A stretch of 64,000 nt of DNA from Rhineura floridana (taxonomy: Eukaryota > Chordata > Lepidosauria > Squamata > Rhineuridae). The notes beneath the pieces were generated by a model that saw nothing but the letters and a program-made list of their open reading frames with translations, searched no databases and was not told the DNA's origin. The DNA lies in contig NC_084495.1 of NCBI RefSeq assembly GCF_030035675.1, forward strand, positions 12,617,001 through 12,681,000, given 5' to 3'. The first letter of the stretch is position 1. Each line of letters starts with the position of its first letter. This document shows positions 10,809 to 24,100 of this stretch, piece by piece. Position numbers and translations under genes: made by a program.

Positions 10809-13800
10809 AAGGTTTCTGACCATTAACAGGTTGCCCACAGATGTGTGTCCGTGGTCCTGAAATACTTGCTGGTGGAGCAATGTTGTGGTGGCCTTGTCAC
10901 AAGATTATCCATGGGGCTCCGCTGGAAAGCTGCCATAATAAAAACCACAAAACATAGGCAGATTTATTTTGTCTGTTTTTAGTTCCATTGTTTCCAGTGA
11001 GACTAAAGTGCAATGCTATACATGCCCACTTAGCATTTAGTTTAATGGGGTCTACTCCCAGGTAACTGTTTATAGGACTGTAGCCTAAACCTTATGATGG
11101 GAATGTCCTGGCTTTAGCTGTTTGATATTTTTATAGTTTGATATAACTGGAATGGGTTACAATTCCCACAGGTATTCAGAGAAATTTTATGAGGACGAAA
11201 ACACACACAAAACGTGCGCATACTTCTATGTCCACACCATTTTCTGCATTTCCCTCTTACGACTTTGATTTGGGATTTTTTGTTTTTAAAAAAGATAAAA
11301 TGCTGGATATTTACAAGAATCCTGTCTTGAATGCTTTAGGAAACAATGAAAGTTTTATTATTAACATTATGATTTTGTGCATTCTTAAACAGGAAGAGAG
11401 GGGTGGCAGTTTCATCATATGGCTTCTAGGAAGGGGTGCGAGATTCCAAACCCTTGGAGTTAGGTGAAAGGTTCCGTTGTACAGAGTGCTCTTTCTATGG
11501 GCCAAATTAGATGTGCCCCACTTTCATATAGAATGGGTGGTGGGGTCTGTTCTTAATACTGAAAAGTGTACAGAGGTATGGGGAGCTGAGCCTGTTCCCT
11601 CCCCATAGTCCATTTCCCAGATGGGTGTCTCCCCGCCCTTCCCCAGCTCTGCTGCATGCCAGGAAATTAAATGAGCTAGATGGGGAATAAAATGATGGGG
11701 CAATGAGCCATATGTAGTTAAGGCTGCAGAGGTTCAGTCCACTTTATTAGTGCAAACCTTTTACAGTTAAAAAATCAGACTCTGCTCCCTCCCATGTTAT
11801 GTGAGACACAGGAATAAACAAACATGGCTGCAGTGGTCACATTTAGTTGACCGTGAGAAGAAAAATCATGTGATGTTAATGGGTAATTTGTCATACTTGA
11901 AAATGTCTCTTCTAACGCTGTTGTTCCTTTTTCTACTTATACATTCATTTAAAAAAATGTAATAAAGACATTTTCATTCTCTGCATATGATAAGAATGTG
12001 TAGAGTTTTTTTAAAAAGCAAGTATACTTTTTGTTTTTTTGTAAAATGTTGTCTTTGACTTTACAATTAAGTACAGGGTGTACCTGGGTCTGCTTGGGGT
12101 TTATTGATGTGTGGTAAAGAAAATGGACTAACATTTTAGAATAGAATGCACTGTGGATCAGTGCTTTTATTTGTACATAAAAGGGAAAACTTGTTTTCTT
12201 TTTAAGTAGCCTGCATTTTGAGGACAACATTGAAATGCACTGTGTACTGGCCACTTATTTCCATTTTACAGATTATATTTTTGAGTAATGGAGAACTGTA
12301 CATGCTATCACTACAGTTTCTAGAAATTGCTTAGAAATGTTGCTTTCGACTCTGAACATGTAATTTGACTTCTTGAACTGTCCGTGTACTGCTTTAGTAT
12401 GCATTGTGTAGCTCAGCCCCCAGCTTTATTTTAAAAGATTGTAATCGCTAATGTAGTCTCTCTTCTGCTCTCCCTACCCTACTCTTTTAACTACGTTTCT
12501 TTAGTATTCTCCAAATTGGTAAATATTTTGATGCAATTGTATTCTTTTATCAGATAATTGGCTAGAATTTCCTCTGGGAACTGGAAGTGGCAGGGGGAGT
12601 TGTTAAACACATCTGTTGCTCTGGGTTTGTTCTTATTGGTAATTGGTCCAAATATTTTCTTCCATGCCCCACCCAAATGTAATAGATATGGACCATTTTT
12701 AATAGATATTTATTTGGCAGACCCTTCCTTCTTGCAGGATAACTCTTTAAATTCTTGTATACTTGTTCTCAGAGCTGAGCAGAATTGAAAATCCATATAT
12801 TGAAATTTGTATTTCAAATATTGTTTAAATGGCATCTTGTATCTGAAATAGAAAATATATTGGATCCCCCCCCCCCGGTACTTGGCCTTTTTCTATTGTG
12901 CAGGTAAGACAAGCAAGGAAAAACTTTTTGTTGATGGAGAAACCCTACAAGCCATAGTAGGCTGGAGGTTTAGTTTGGTTTTCAAGATGATTTTAATCCC
13001 CGTGTGCTCACTAAACAACATACAGGCTTGGATCCAGGTGGTCAATAGCACATAGGTCCTCCTGAAATTAATGGGACAAGTTAGTCATGATTTAATTTTG
13101 ATAGAAACCAAGTTGGTTATATCCAATCGAATGTATGGACTTGATTGACTTGGCTCCATTTATTTTATTAGGTCTACTCTGCACAGAACTTAGTTGGATT
13201 CAACCTACTGCAACTAAGTTAGTCTGGGTTCAGCCTATGGTGTTGACTTACGCAAATCCTCTTGCAACCAAGCTCATAGAACAGTAACCATTCATTTCCC
13301 CCCAACAATCTTCCACTTTCTGGGTGGGGGGGCTGGTACAAGTCCAGTCCTTGCTGTCCTGCAGAACAGAGGTCACAGGCAGTCAGCTAAATATAGCTGA
13401 GCTGTCTAGCTAGACAGCTAATCAGTGAGAATAGAGCTAGAGGGCCGAACTTGATGATAAATAAAAATAGGTGTCATCACATTTCACATGTATTGTTTTT
13501 CTTTAAAAACATTAGTGGCAGAAGGGCAGATCAGAATCAGAACTGTGGCATGTGGAAGGTGGGGTGCCATCTTGCAGCACCGGTGACACCCCCCCTCTGA
13601 AAACTGTTACTAGGGCATATGCCAATAACAGTTTCCTGCCCAGACCAAATAGAAGATTGGGTGGGGTCATCAATGCTGCAGTGTTGGGAGAAGGGGTAAA
13701 TCCTACTTCTTGAACACTATGGTCCTGATCCTGATTTCCAAAGACTTTCATATATCTTTTTTGTTTACAGACAAATGAAATGTGATTATCCATTTCTTTC

Positions 13801-14399
13801 ATTGTCTAATTTGGTCCCAAGTGGTCAATTGAAGGCAAAGAGCTGCTAAGTGAGTCCTACAATCTTTGTAGTTGGAGAGCACCTATGCTACATCAGTAGT
13901 ACTAGAGCAGGTAAGGCGAGTCTTTCTGTCCCTCCAACAAACACAGGGAGTTTTGTATACACTAGTGCCATTCCCAGATAATTGGTGGAAGTAACAGGAT
14001 AAAGTTCCTGAGACAAATATTTGGTTGCCAATGTGGTATTGCCAATATTTTTCCCTCTGCAAGTCAAGATGTTAGATTTTTTACATCTACAGCACCTTAA
14101 TCTCTGGAAGTGTTAATTGTGAGCATTACATCACATTTTGAATTGAATCTTCAGTTCAGCAAGGCCTTGTTGACACATCACATCCAGCATTTAAAGCTGT
14201 AATCACTGCTGCCTAGCTGTAGTAGAGACAGACTGTATTGAGAAAAATAATGTTGAATGTAGCTGCAGAGTTGATTTTTTTAAAAGAAAGTATTTCTGTA
14301 AATATGATTTCATCAGTTTTGAGAACAATTGTTCTAAGTTCTTAAAATTCAGAGGGCAGCAATATCTGCCACATTAATTGAATGACAAATAGCGCTTCT

Positions 14400-14468
14400 G
14401 TTTGCCGCCCTGGGCTCCTGCTGGGAGGAAGGGTGGGATATAAATCAAATAATAAATAAATAAATAAA
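14400..14468 (+). mobile_element. L2-type 3' tail
   Basis: The sequence gccgccctgggctcc...gggatataaatcaaa followed by (AATA)n matches the terminal segment of the L2 at 23390-23450. Either a very short 5'-truncated L2 or a SINE using that tail would look like this. Confidence 0.65.
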
Positions 14469-16597
14469 AATCTTTGAATGCTGCACGGATACCTAGTAGC
14501 CACAGATTTGTTCAGCCAGTATAATATACATTTCTGAGCCTTTGCACCTTTGGGGAAATTCTTTTGATAAACCACTATGATTAATCAACCAAAAATGTTG
14601 AGATCTTTGTTACAGTGAAGGCTACAAAGCACCAAGATAATGTTAGACTTCAGTTTTAAAGTCTTTGTAAAACTGTTAAAAAGTACAGTTGCAAGTTGTC
14701 TCAGCATTAACAAGACATTATTGAATGAATGTATTTAATATTTCATATTGGAAATGCAGTATGGATTTCTGCAAATGTTCTCATATTTTGTATTTCAAAT
14801 GCTTATTTCATATTTGAACTATAGTTTGAGCGTATAGTGTTCTTTAAAATTTAAGCTATTCAAAAACTGTATGTTGCCCAGCTCTGCTTATTTTCATTGA
14901 CATTTATTTATTTCTACTTCAAAAAGTTACAGAATGTTAACATGGTGCATCTAGCCATCAAAACAGTAAACAAATTTCTGTCTCTTCCCTCCCCCCATCT
15001 CTCCACCCCCCCCCAAACAGAATTGTTACTCTGCTGAAGCACAGGGCTTGCTGTGTTAACATTTGAATGATCTTTGACAGTATATAAACCAGGGAGGTGG
15101 TTGAGAGTCCTCCATTTTGTTAATGAAACAGGTTTTGGAAAATAAACTGGCACAAAGTGTTCTGGGTGTGTGTTTAATATCTGTTCAAAAGGCAGTGTTT
15201 AATTTTGGCCAATCGTGTTTAAAAACAGGTCAACCAGCAACACTTGAAAATATTTACAGTTTTATTCATTGGCACTGTGGATTTAAGGATGAAAAGCTTG
15301 TTCTCAGAGCTTGGAAGGGCTTTTTGAAAAGGAAGACACTTTTTTTAAAAAAAAAAGTTCAAGTAGCTGTGCTGAATCATTAGAAGAAACATTCAAAAAA
15401 CATCAGTAGGGTTGATGTCTTTTAGTAGGGCTAGTTGAAAGGCCACAAAGAAGTCAGTGGGCTGAGGGTTTCTGTAACCTTTCAGTGGGACCTAACCAAT
15501 GTATTACTGTACTGTCATATTTGGACTTAAGTTGCTAAACTAATGTCCATGTTTGACTGTTCTGGTAAGTTCCTCATATTTTTCTTCTACTTAAAAGCTG
15601 CCTTGCCCTTTTTCATTATTATTTATATGGCTTCGTCAGTGGTCGTGGTGCTTTACAGAGTACAAGCAGCTTAACAAGACAGCATTTGTCACAGGAGAAA
15701 AGGGTAAAAAGGGTTGCGATAACATAGGCTTAGTTTGAGGCTGTGTTACAAAAGGGCATGAGAAGTAGGAAACCCTGCTGCAAGTTTTGCATATAATGAA
15801 CCAAAATTCATGTCTCACCTCTCCCAACACAAGCAGGTGAGTGAACACACCTTCGCCACTGAAGTGCCAGGCTACATTTTTCCATCCTCGCTCATACAAC
15901 TTGATGTGTCTCCTAATCCTGCGTTACAGCAACAAGAGTTTATCCCCGCATTACTTGCATTGGAACCACCTGGAAATTTGTCTTAAGGACTATGTTAGTG
16001 TTTGGTTCACAAGTTTAGCTTTTGTCATCTGGAACCTATACCTATTTACAAGATACTCAAGCTCATTCAAGGACCATACATCCATATACAAATTGAGACT
16101 TTAGGCAGAAAAATACACAGAAGTGCCAAGTGTTTTAATCAGTCCATCACTTGTTTGGTGATAAAAACCACAGATTTTTAAAAAATCTACAGCACCTTTC
16201 CACTTTTTGATGGCTCATTGCAATCTAAATAAAACATCATGAGGTATAAAACTATCTTTTTATTTGGCTTGTTTTTGTGTACAGTGTGCAGTACTCCATG
16301 ATTGCATTCCTATGGGAATCAGTTTTGCAGCACAGAAACTTCTTTATCTTATTTGTCTGCTGCCTGTAACAAAGTTCTCTGGGCAACTTAACAATACATG
16401 TAAAAAAGCCCAAAACAAATACAACCAAACAAAACTCTTAGCACCCTCAAAAGATTCAAAATTTAGGGACTCAGATTACCTGAATGATTTTAAAAACTCT
16501 GGGTAACTAGAAAGCTCTTTTCCTGTTTCTGAAGAGACCATAAAGATGGTGCCATACAAGCCTTCCTGGGAAGGCTATTCCATAACTGGGATGCTAC

Positions 16598-16837
16598 TGT
16601 CATGGAATTCTTACCACAACACTTAGGTTTCAACTCAGGAATGAGTGCACACGAGACTTCTCAATCAGCAAGCTGAGTTTTATTACTTGCGTAAGGAGAC
16701 AGCGATCACACAAGCATGTCTACTTCCCGTCAAACCCCTCTTTATATATTGTCAGTAGACCTTATAACACATGATCATTTCCACCCAATGCCAGAATTTC
16801 TAGCTGCGACATGCGCTGGTATAGATGCGCACAATCA
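16598..16837 (-). mobile_element. Solo LTR fossil (retrovirus-like)
   Basis: On the minus strand the 240-bp unit starts TG and ends CA. It contains a TATA-like aatatataaag and, further on, an AATAAA signal, in the U3-R-U5 order of an LTR. It is flanked by the 5-bp duplication GCTAC (16593-16597 and 16838-16842). No internal region or partner LTR lies nearby, so it is a solo LTR left after recombination. The intact duplication suggests it is not among the oldest repeats here. Confidence 0.8.
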
Positions 16838-17391
16838 GCTACTGCTTTCCTTCTGTCAGTTTACATAAGGCGGGACTTGGACCAGACAAACATATCATTT
16901 CCTTCACCCTCCTTTATACATGTGGTTGCTTTCGCCCATCATGGCAGTAGAATTTTCCATGTCACTGCTACTGAAAAGGCGGTGGTTACTCACTTCACGT
17001 GGTTTGGTGGGGGCACCCAGAGCAGGGCCTAAGCTGTGAACTGTTAATAGTAAAAGTTCATAGCATTTTTTTAGCTTCAAATTTATGGTAGGCAAATCAT
17101 GTACTCGAGATTCCTATCCAACCAGAGTGGATGTGTGAGGGAAGAACTTGATTTCATACATGGGAGAAGCTGGTTAATACTATGTGTTTTTGAACATGAT
17201 GCATTCCCCACCCTCTGCTTCCTCCTTGGCTCAAAATAAGAAGTGGATTAGATTTAAGTATTTGAAGCTGTGGACACACCATGGGTGGCATTTAATGCTA
17301 GTCCTACTCAGGGTAGACCCATTGAAGTTAATAGGCATGACTAACTTTCAGTTCATTAATTTCAATGTGTCTGCTCTGAACAGGACTTTGT

Positions 17392-17545
17392 TGAATACAA
17401 CCCCATACATTTAAAGCACTCTTACCCCTCAAAAAAAATCCTAGAAATTGAGGTTTGTCAAGGGTGCTGGTAATTTAGCTCTGTCAGGCAAACTATAGTT
17501 CCCAGAATTCTTTGTGGTGGTGGATGTGCTTTAAATGTATGGTGT
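17392..17545. mobile_element. Long inverted-repeat mini-transposon, family B
   Basis: The ends acatttaaagcac and gtgctttaaatgt are inverted copies, and the interior carries the 'actatagttcccagaattctttg' type core in inverted arrangement. Related copies are at 18395-18560 and 61165-61440. No coding capacity. Confidence 0.65.
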
Positions 17546-19075
17546 GTACACATCCCAATTATCTGCTCCATGGTGCATACTCTCGCTGATCTTAACAGAT
17601 CTGGTTCCAGGTTTGAGGGGGGACCTCAAGTGGGCCCCTTCTGGCAGACTTATGTCACAGCAGCAGTGGGGCTCCACTCCAGGCCTAAGCAGCTGGGTCT
17701 GGAACACATTTTAATTTTCTTTGATGTAGCGTGCCTCCAGGGCATTGTAGGAAATCATGGCAGTTCCCAGACTCGGCTGCATAGGACTGATCAGTGCGCT
17801 GGGAGCGCAGGAACTTTAAGAGGGCCCCCTGAGCAGATACCAGTGGTGGGCCCCGTTGGGGTAGAGAGTTGCAGCACCAAAATGAGTATGCTACATGCTC
17901 AGGCTAGGCTGGTCAACATGAAGCTGGCCTGTAGGCTGTAAGTTATAATTTTGCTACTTTTTGTTTTGCTAAATCACAAGGTTTCTAAATCACAAGGTCT
18001 GAGCAGGCTTGCTTGGGCAGTAGCTTCCAGAGTGGAAGAATGATTAGAATGTAATGCTGATAAAATAACTATAAAATTTTTTCTGATTGCTGGAACTTGG
18101 CTTAGTGACATGCTTTCATATACATTTATGAGGTTATAAAACCTTTTATCACATATGTTTTACACTATGCAATGGTTCATTTATGCAGTGATCATGCATT
18201 ATAATAACAGCTGATAATTAACATATGCAGTAAGTAACTAAGCAATTTCAACATGGCAAAAGGGAATGGATGATAAAGAGTTGAGTGCATGTCAAAGAAT
18301 TAAAGATAAAAGCCTCCGGCTGAAATGCTCTATGTACTTACCTGGGAGTAAATCCCATTGAACTCAACAGGGCTTGCTTCTGGCTAGATATACCTGTTCA
18401 AAACATTTAAAGTACATGACTTTCCCCCATGAATCCTGGTAACTGTAGTTTACTCCTCACATAGCTATAATTCCCAGCACCCTGTATAGAATACAGTTCC
18501 CAGAATTCTTTGGGGGAAGTCATGTGCTTTAAAAACATGTTGTGTACACACAGCCACAGTCTCACATTAAATAGCTACTCAGAATTCGACAGTTATTGGA
18601 ATCTGTTATTTTTATTTCTTACTTTGTGAGCTGCCTTGAGTTATAAAGGGAACTTATAAATATTTGTGATAACTAAATAAAAATCCCAGTGAATTAAATG
18701 TGCCTTACGCCTTGGATACAGGGTTGCTCTCTTTGCAGAGGAAGACTGACTGTATTTCCACTTGGCATAATCTACGTTCCAAAATATTCTCATTAGCACA
18801 ATAAAATAAAGTAAAATCCACAGCAGATATTTTTATTTTTCTAAAAAGCATATGAAGCTTTGCTTTCTAAGCCCCGGCTGTCTTCTCCCTCCCTCAGCTG
18901 CCACTGCAGGACCACTCAAGAAACACCTTTCTCTGAGGGAGAAGAGGATAGTTTTCAAAATGGGTTCTTCTCCCACCCTTGCTGTTTTACTATTATGGTT
19001 TACTATTTCTCTGTAAAGTGCTTTGTGAGGTTTGCCTGAAAAGTGACATATAAATACCTAACACATCTATGTGTA
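17546..19075. other. Intergenic DNA
   Basis: It contains the family B copy at 18395-18560, a 'gggagtaaatcccattgaactcaac' type squamate motif at 18348-18372, and an otherwise unclassified GC-richer block at 17560-17940. That block gives one 123-codon open frame with no recognisable domain. Confidence 0.45.
18395..18560. mobile_element. Long inverted-repeat mini-transposon, family B
   Basis: Arms aacatttaaagtacatgac and gtcatgtgctttaaaaaca flank opposed 'gtaactgtagttt' and 'atacagttcccag' segments. This is the same family as 17392-17545. Confidence 0.65.
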
Positions 19076-19079
19076 AAGG

Positions 19080-19275
19080 GTAAGGGCCGCAGCTCAGTGG
19101 TAGAGCATCTGCCTTACATGCTGAATGTCTCAAATTCAATCCCTGCCATTTCCAGGCAGGACTGGGAATATCACCAGCCTGAAACTCTGCAGAGCTGCTG
19201 CCAGTCAATGCAGACAATACTGAGCTAGATGGAGCAATGGTCTGAGTCAGTCTAAGGCAGCTTCCTATGTTCCTG
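19080..19275 (+). mobile_element. tRNA-derived SINE
   Basis: A clear A box (tggtagagcatctg) and a B-box region (caaattcaatccc) lie in the usual spacing, followed by the family body and the tail aaggcagcttcctatgttcc. It is a retroposed SINE rather than a tRNA gene, because the anticodon arm and acceptor stem are not conserved. Confidence 0.85.
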
Positions 19276-19278
19276 AAA

Positions 19279-19466
19279 GCCAGTGTGTGACGTTGTAGAG
19301 ACCAGGATTCCAGTCCACACTGGACCATGAAGTTCACTGTGTGACCTTCGGCCAACACAATCCCTTTGCCTAATCTACCTCACAGGATTGTTGCGAGGAT
19401 AAAATGGGGAGTGGGAGAACCATATATGCCACTTTGAGGTCTTTGGAGGTAAATTGGGATATAAAT
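19279..19466 (+). mobile_element. tRNA/CORE-type SINE with L2-like tail
   Basis: The central 'gtgtgaccttcggccaacac' segment resembles the CORE region of MIR-type SINEs. The end 'ggtctttggaggtaaattggg' followed by 'atataaata' resembles the L2 3' tail at 23395-23450. A sister copy is at 63200-63392. Confidence 0.6.
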
Positions 19467-19735
19467 ATAGTATAGAATCATAGAATAGTAGAGTTGGAAG
19501 GGGCCTATGAGGCCATCAAATCCAACCCCCCTGCTCAATGCAGGAATCCAAATCAAAGCATTCCCGACAGATGGCTGTCCAGCTGCCTCTTGAATGCCTC
19601 CAGTGTCGGGGAGCCCACTACCTCCCTAGGTCATTGGTTCCATTGTCATATGGCTCTAACAGGAAGTTTTTCCTGATGTCCAGTCGAAATCTGGTAATAA
19701 ATATCTTACACAGTCTGGTATCTTAAAATGCAACC
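19467..19735 (-). mobile_element. CR1 LINE 3' end
   Basis: The left end carries the CR1 terminal repeat on the minus strand (atagaatcatagaatag). The segment then runs back through the 3' UTR to the 'ggaagtttttcctgatg' stretch that encodes the end of CR1 ORF2. It is a severely 5'-truncated copy, typical for CR1. Confidence 0.8.
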
Positions 19736-20321
19736 CTAACCATGCCTGCTCAGAAGTGAGTCCTGTTGAATTCAGTGGGGTTTATTCCCAGGTAAGGGGT
19801 GGGTTAGGATTACAGCCTAAACAATATTATCTGTAGTATTTTTTGGCAGCAGCACTTCCGGGTTCAAAGGGTTTTTCTCATCATCTGCTATCTGATTTAT
19901 TTAGGGAAACTGGAGATGTAAATAGATTGAAGCTGGGACCTTTTGCAAGGAAAGCAAGTGCCTCTACTATTGAGCTATGAACAACAAGTGAGGGCTGTTA
20001 GGAACATAAGGCACTTCATTATATTGACTCGGTACTATCTGAGGCCCAACTTGTTGTTAAGAATACTAATGAAGCACCCTCTATGTACACTGCACCTAAC
20101 CAAGAAGAGATATGGCAGCTCCTTGCCCCAAGGGGCTTACAGTGTACAATAGACCAGGGAAGCAAGAAGGGGGGAAACAGTGGCATGGGTAGGCAGGGGA
20201 AGAATATGCTGTTTCTTGTTTATTAGTGCTGCTTACTCTGACAGGCAGGCTCTCAGGCAGAGGTCTTTCCCCGCACTTGCTTCATGATTTACATGGCAGG
20301 AATGGAGCTGGGATCTTTTGC

Positions 20322-20350
20322 AATAATAATAATAATAATAATAATAATAA
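20322..20350. repeat. (AAT)n microsatellite
   Basis: Nine or ten AAT units in a row. Further AAT/ATAATA-rich tracts follow irregularly up to 20830. Confidence 0.9.
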
Positions 20351-20645
20351 CTATTTAAAAATAAGCTCCACTGGGATTTACCAGGCAAACAGGATAATCA
20401 TACCACTGTAGTAATAGTAATAATAATATAACTTGTAAGCTTTAATGGGGCTTACCTCTGAGTAGTAATAGTACTAATAATTGTATTATCATTAAGTCCT
20501 GTTCACCTGGTAAGTCCCAATGGAGCTTACTTCAGAGTAGTGGCAACTAATAACTGCTACTACTCAGAAGTAAGATCCATTGGGACGTACCAGATAAACA
20601 AAACTTGATGATGGTGATACAATAATAATAATTACTACTACTACT

Positions 20646-20770
20646 CAGAGCCACAGACCTGAACTTACAAGATCTGAACAAGGTGGTTTATAACAGATGC
20701 TCTTGGATGCCGCTGATTCATAGGGTTCCCATAAGTCGTAATGGACTTGAAGGCATATAACAACTACTAC
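20646..20770 (+). mobile_element. BovB LINE 3' end
   Basis: The segment 'gagccacagacctgaactta' through 'gtaatggacttgaaggcata' and then aacaacta matches the last 120 bp of the BovB copies at 52862-52975 and 59750-59850. It is 5'-truncated. Confidence 0.85.
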
Positions 20771-20972
20771 TCAGAAGTAAGAGTCAATAATAATGATGAT
20801 AATAATGATAATAACAAACAGTCGTTTGTTTAAGGGCTGTAGCTCAGTGGTAGAGCATCCACTTTGTATGCATTAAATCCCAGGTTCAATCCCTGACAGC
20901 TCTAGATAGGACTGGGACAGACCCCTTCCCTAAAAACCATGGAGAGCCGCTGCCAGTCTGTGTAGACTGCGC

Positions 20973-21109
20973 CAGTGTTCTTCAATCTTGGGTCCCCAGA
21001 TGTTTGATGGACCACAACTCCCATCATCCCTGACCATTGGCCATGCTGTCAGGAGATGATGGGAGTTGTAGTCCAACAACATCTGGGGATCCAAGGTTAA
21101 AGAACAGTG
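20973..21109. mobile_element. Palindromic hAT-type mini-element
   Basis: The left end cagtgttcttcaatcttggg and the right end ccaaggttaaagaacagtg are near inverted copies. The arms continue inward through 'ccccagatg' and 'cacaactcccatcat' to a short centre around 'tggccatg'. It is inserted in the body of the SINE. The same core recurs at 37949, 38133, 39012, 46129, 50241, 53362, 53683, 60990 and 63900. Confidence 0.75.
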
Positions 21110-21131
21110 CTTAGATAATACTGATCTAGAT

Positions 21132-24100
21132 CAGGGTTCTTAACCTTTTTTGTGCCATGGACCCCTTTGGCAGTTTGGTGAAGCCTATGGACCCCTTCTC
21201 AGAACAATTTTCCAGCTGATAAGACAGGCGGTCCTGTGGAAGCCTTGGTCGCACTGTGGAATGCGGAAATGACCCGGGCTGTGGACACGATCGCTCCTGC
21301 GCGCCCTATCCCATGCAGAGCTCATGCAGCCCCGTGGTATACCCCAGAACTGAGAGCGATGAAGCAAGAGAGGAGAAGGCTCAGGTGCAGATGGAGGCGT
21401 ACTCCTGACGGATGCAGTTATGCCTTGATAAGTGCCTCCACTAAGTTGTATACAGAAGCGGTGAGGGCAGCGAAAAAGCGACACTTCGCTGCCACCATTA
21501 AATCATCCCTCAACCGTCCAGTGGAGCTTTTTAAAATTGTCCGAGGGCTTTTACACTCTAGTCCTCAGGATATTATAGAATCTTCGGAAACCCGCTGTAA
21601 CGAGTTCGCTGGGCACTTCCAAGACAAAATCTCATGCATCCACCGGGACTTAGACTCCAATATTATGGCAGTTGAACCTAATGAGGTATCCGGAGCACGG
21701 TCTTGTCCTCATTTATTGGATGAGTTTCAGCTGGTACAGCTCGAGGACGTTGACAAGGTGCTTGGACTGGTGCGTGCAACCACTTCTGTACTGGATCCTT
21801 GCCCCTCTTGGCTAGTGAAAGCTGGCAGGACTGGAACAGCCGGCTGGGCCAGGGAAGTGATAAATGCCTCGAGAGAGGGAGTGGTCCCTAGTTGTTTGAA
21901 AGAGGCGGTAGTGAGACCACTCCTGAAGAAACCTTCCCTGGATCCAGATAATTTGAACAACTATAGACCGGTAGCGAATGTTCCATTCCTGGGCAAGGTC
22001 TTAGAACGTGTGGTGGCCAGCCAGCTCCAGGTGCTCTTGGATGAAACCGATTATCTAGATCCGTTTCAATCCGGTTTTAGGCCCGGTTTTGGCACCGAAA
22101 CAGCCTTGGTCGCCCTGTATGATGATCTATGTCGGGAGAGGGACAGGGAGAGTGTAACTCTGTTGATTCTCCTTGATCTCTCAGCGGCGTTTGATACCAT
22201 CGACCATGGTATCCTTCTGGGGAGACTCACGGAGTTGGGAGTTGGAGGTACTGCTTGGCAGTGGCTCCGCTCCTACTTGGTGGACCGCCTCCAGAAGGTA
22301 GGGCTTGGGGAGCATTGTTCAATACCCTGGACTCTCTATTGTGGAGTCCCGCAGGGATCGGTTCTGTTCCCTATGCTTTTTAACATCTACATGAAGCCGC
22401 TGGGTGCGGTCATCAGGAGTTTTGGAGTGCGTTGTCACCAGTATGCTGATGACACGCAACTCTATTTCTCCTTTTCATCTTCATCAGGTGAGGCTGTTAA
22501 TGTGCTGAACCGTTGCCTGGCCGCGATAATGGACTGGATGAGAGCTAATAAACTGAGGCTCAATCCAGACAAGACTGAGACGCTGTTGGTGAGTGCCTTC
22601 TCCGCCCAGATGGTGGATGTTCAACCTGTTCTGGATGGGATTACACTCCCCCTGAAGGAACAGGTTCGTAGCTTGGGGGTTCTTTTCGATCCATTCCTGT
22701 CTCTCGAGGCTCAGGTGGCCTCGGTGGCACGGAATGCGTTCTACCACCTGCGTTTGGTAGCCCAGCTACGCCCCTATCTGGAAAGCGATGACCTCACTTC
22801 AGTCGTGCGTGCTCTGGTAACCTCTAGATTGGATTACTGCAATGCGCTCTACGTGGGGCTGCCTTTGAAGACAGTTCGGAAACTACAGCTAGTGCAAAAC
22901 GCAGCTGCTACACTGTTGACGAGGACCAGGCGGTCCGCACATATAACACCTGTCCTGGCTCGTTTGCACTGGCTACCTATTTGTTTCCGGGCTAAATTCA
23001 AAGTGCTAGTTTTGACTTATAAAGCCTTACACGGCGCGGGACCACAATACCTAGCGGAACGCCTCTCCCGCATGAACCTACCCGCTCACTACGTTCAACA
23101 TCAAAGGCCCTCCTCCGAGTCCCGACCCACAGAGAGGCTCAGAGGGTTGTAACAAGATCCAGGGTCTTTTCAGTAGTGGCCCCCGAATTATGGAACAGTC
23201 TCCCCCGATGAGGTACGCCTGGCGCCTACACTTTTATCTTTTCGGCGCCAGGTTAAAACCTTTTTATTCTCCCAGGCATTTTAAATTAATTTATTTTTTA
23301 GCTTTCAATTTATACCAGGCTGTTTTACTGTTTAATATGTATGCTTTTTACTGACCTTTGTAATTTTATTGTATTTTACTCTATGTTGTGCACCGCCCTG
23401 AGAGCCTTTTTGCTGTGGGCGGTATAGAAATCGAAATAAATAAAAATAAATAAACAAAATGCATAAAATACATAGGATTACAAAGGAAACCAATTATATT
23501 GAAATACATTTATCAAAATATTAAAAAAACAAATTTGTGATATAGTAATACATGTGCTTCTTTATAAATGCATTAAATAACAAGACAATACATTTAAAAT
23601 ATAGGCAAGGTAAAGTTAAATTTTATTTTTTAAAGACATCAGTGTGAAGGCTGTTGTTGCTTAGCTTGAATAAGAACATTAAACTGGGGGGTGGTCTTTG
23701 ACAAGGCAACATGCATGTCATGTTGGACATCCAATCGATTTCGATTCTTTGTTTTGATGGTTACAAGCGTTGAAAATCCCAATTCTCAAAGATATATTGT
23801 TGCAAATGGAATTAAAGCTTCCATAGCTCGCTTTACAAGGCGAGGATAGTCTTCTCTCAAGGAATACCAGAATTCTCCAAGGCTTTTTGAGTTAAACTCC
23901 AATTGTAGTAAGTTTTTGTCCTAAGATCAATGAGTTCATCTTTGGCTAGGTTAACATCTTCGATACAGTTTATATCGGAAAGAAAAGGATTGCAGATTCA
24001 TGATTCAACTTTAATGCCATCAAGATAGAAATAACTTTTGAAAGAGTTCTGAAGTGTTTTCAGGTGTTCGCAGATTTCTCTTTTCAAAGAAATTGATAGA

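Larger units (their letters stand above)
9870..16592. other. Intergenic DNA with sparse old repeats
   Basis: Apart from the palindrome at 10724-10808 and the LINE tail at 14400-14468, this is mostly AT-rich, single-copy-looking sequence. There is a C run near 12866-12877, a 'ttaatggggtctactcc' squamate interspersed motif near 11043, and a similar motif at 13170-13250. No exon, RNA gene or long reading frame is supported. Confidence 0.5.

Noticed and set aside
17570-17941. 123-codon open frame as a gene
   Set aside because: No domain, no splice context, and part of the block resembles 46280-46600, so it is probably repeat-derived.
19085-19155. tRNA gene
   Set aside because: A and B boxes are good, but there is no acceptor-stem pairing, and the sequence continues into a body and tail shared with several dispersed copies. 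It is a SINE head.
20834-20905. tRNA gene
   Set aside because: Same tRNA-derived SINE family, with diverged anticodon region and attached SINE body.
21185-21484. Minus-strand open frame over the L2 start
   Set aside because: Shadow of the long L2 frame on the opposite strand.
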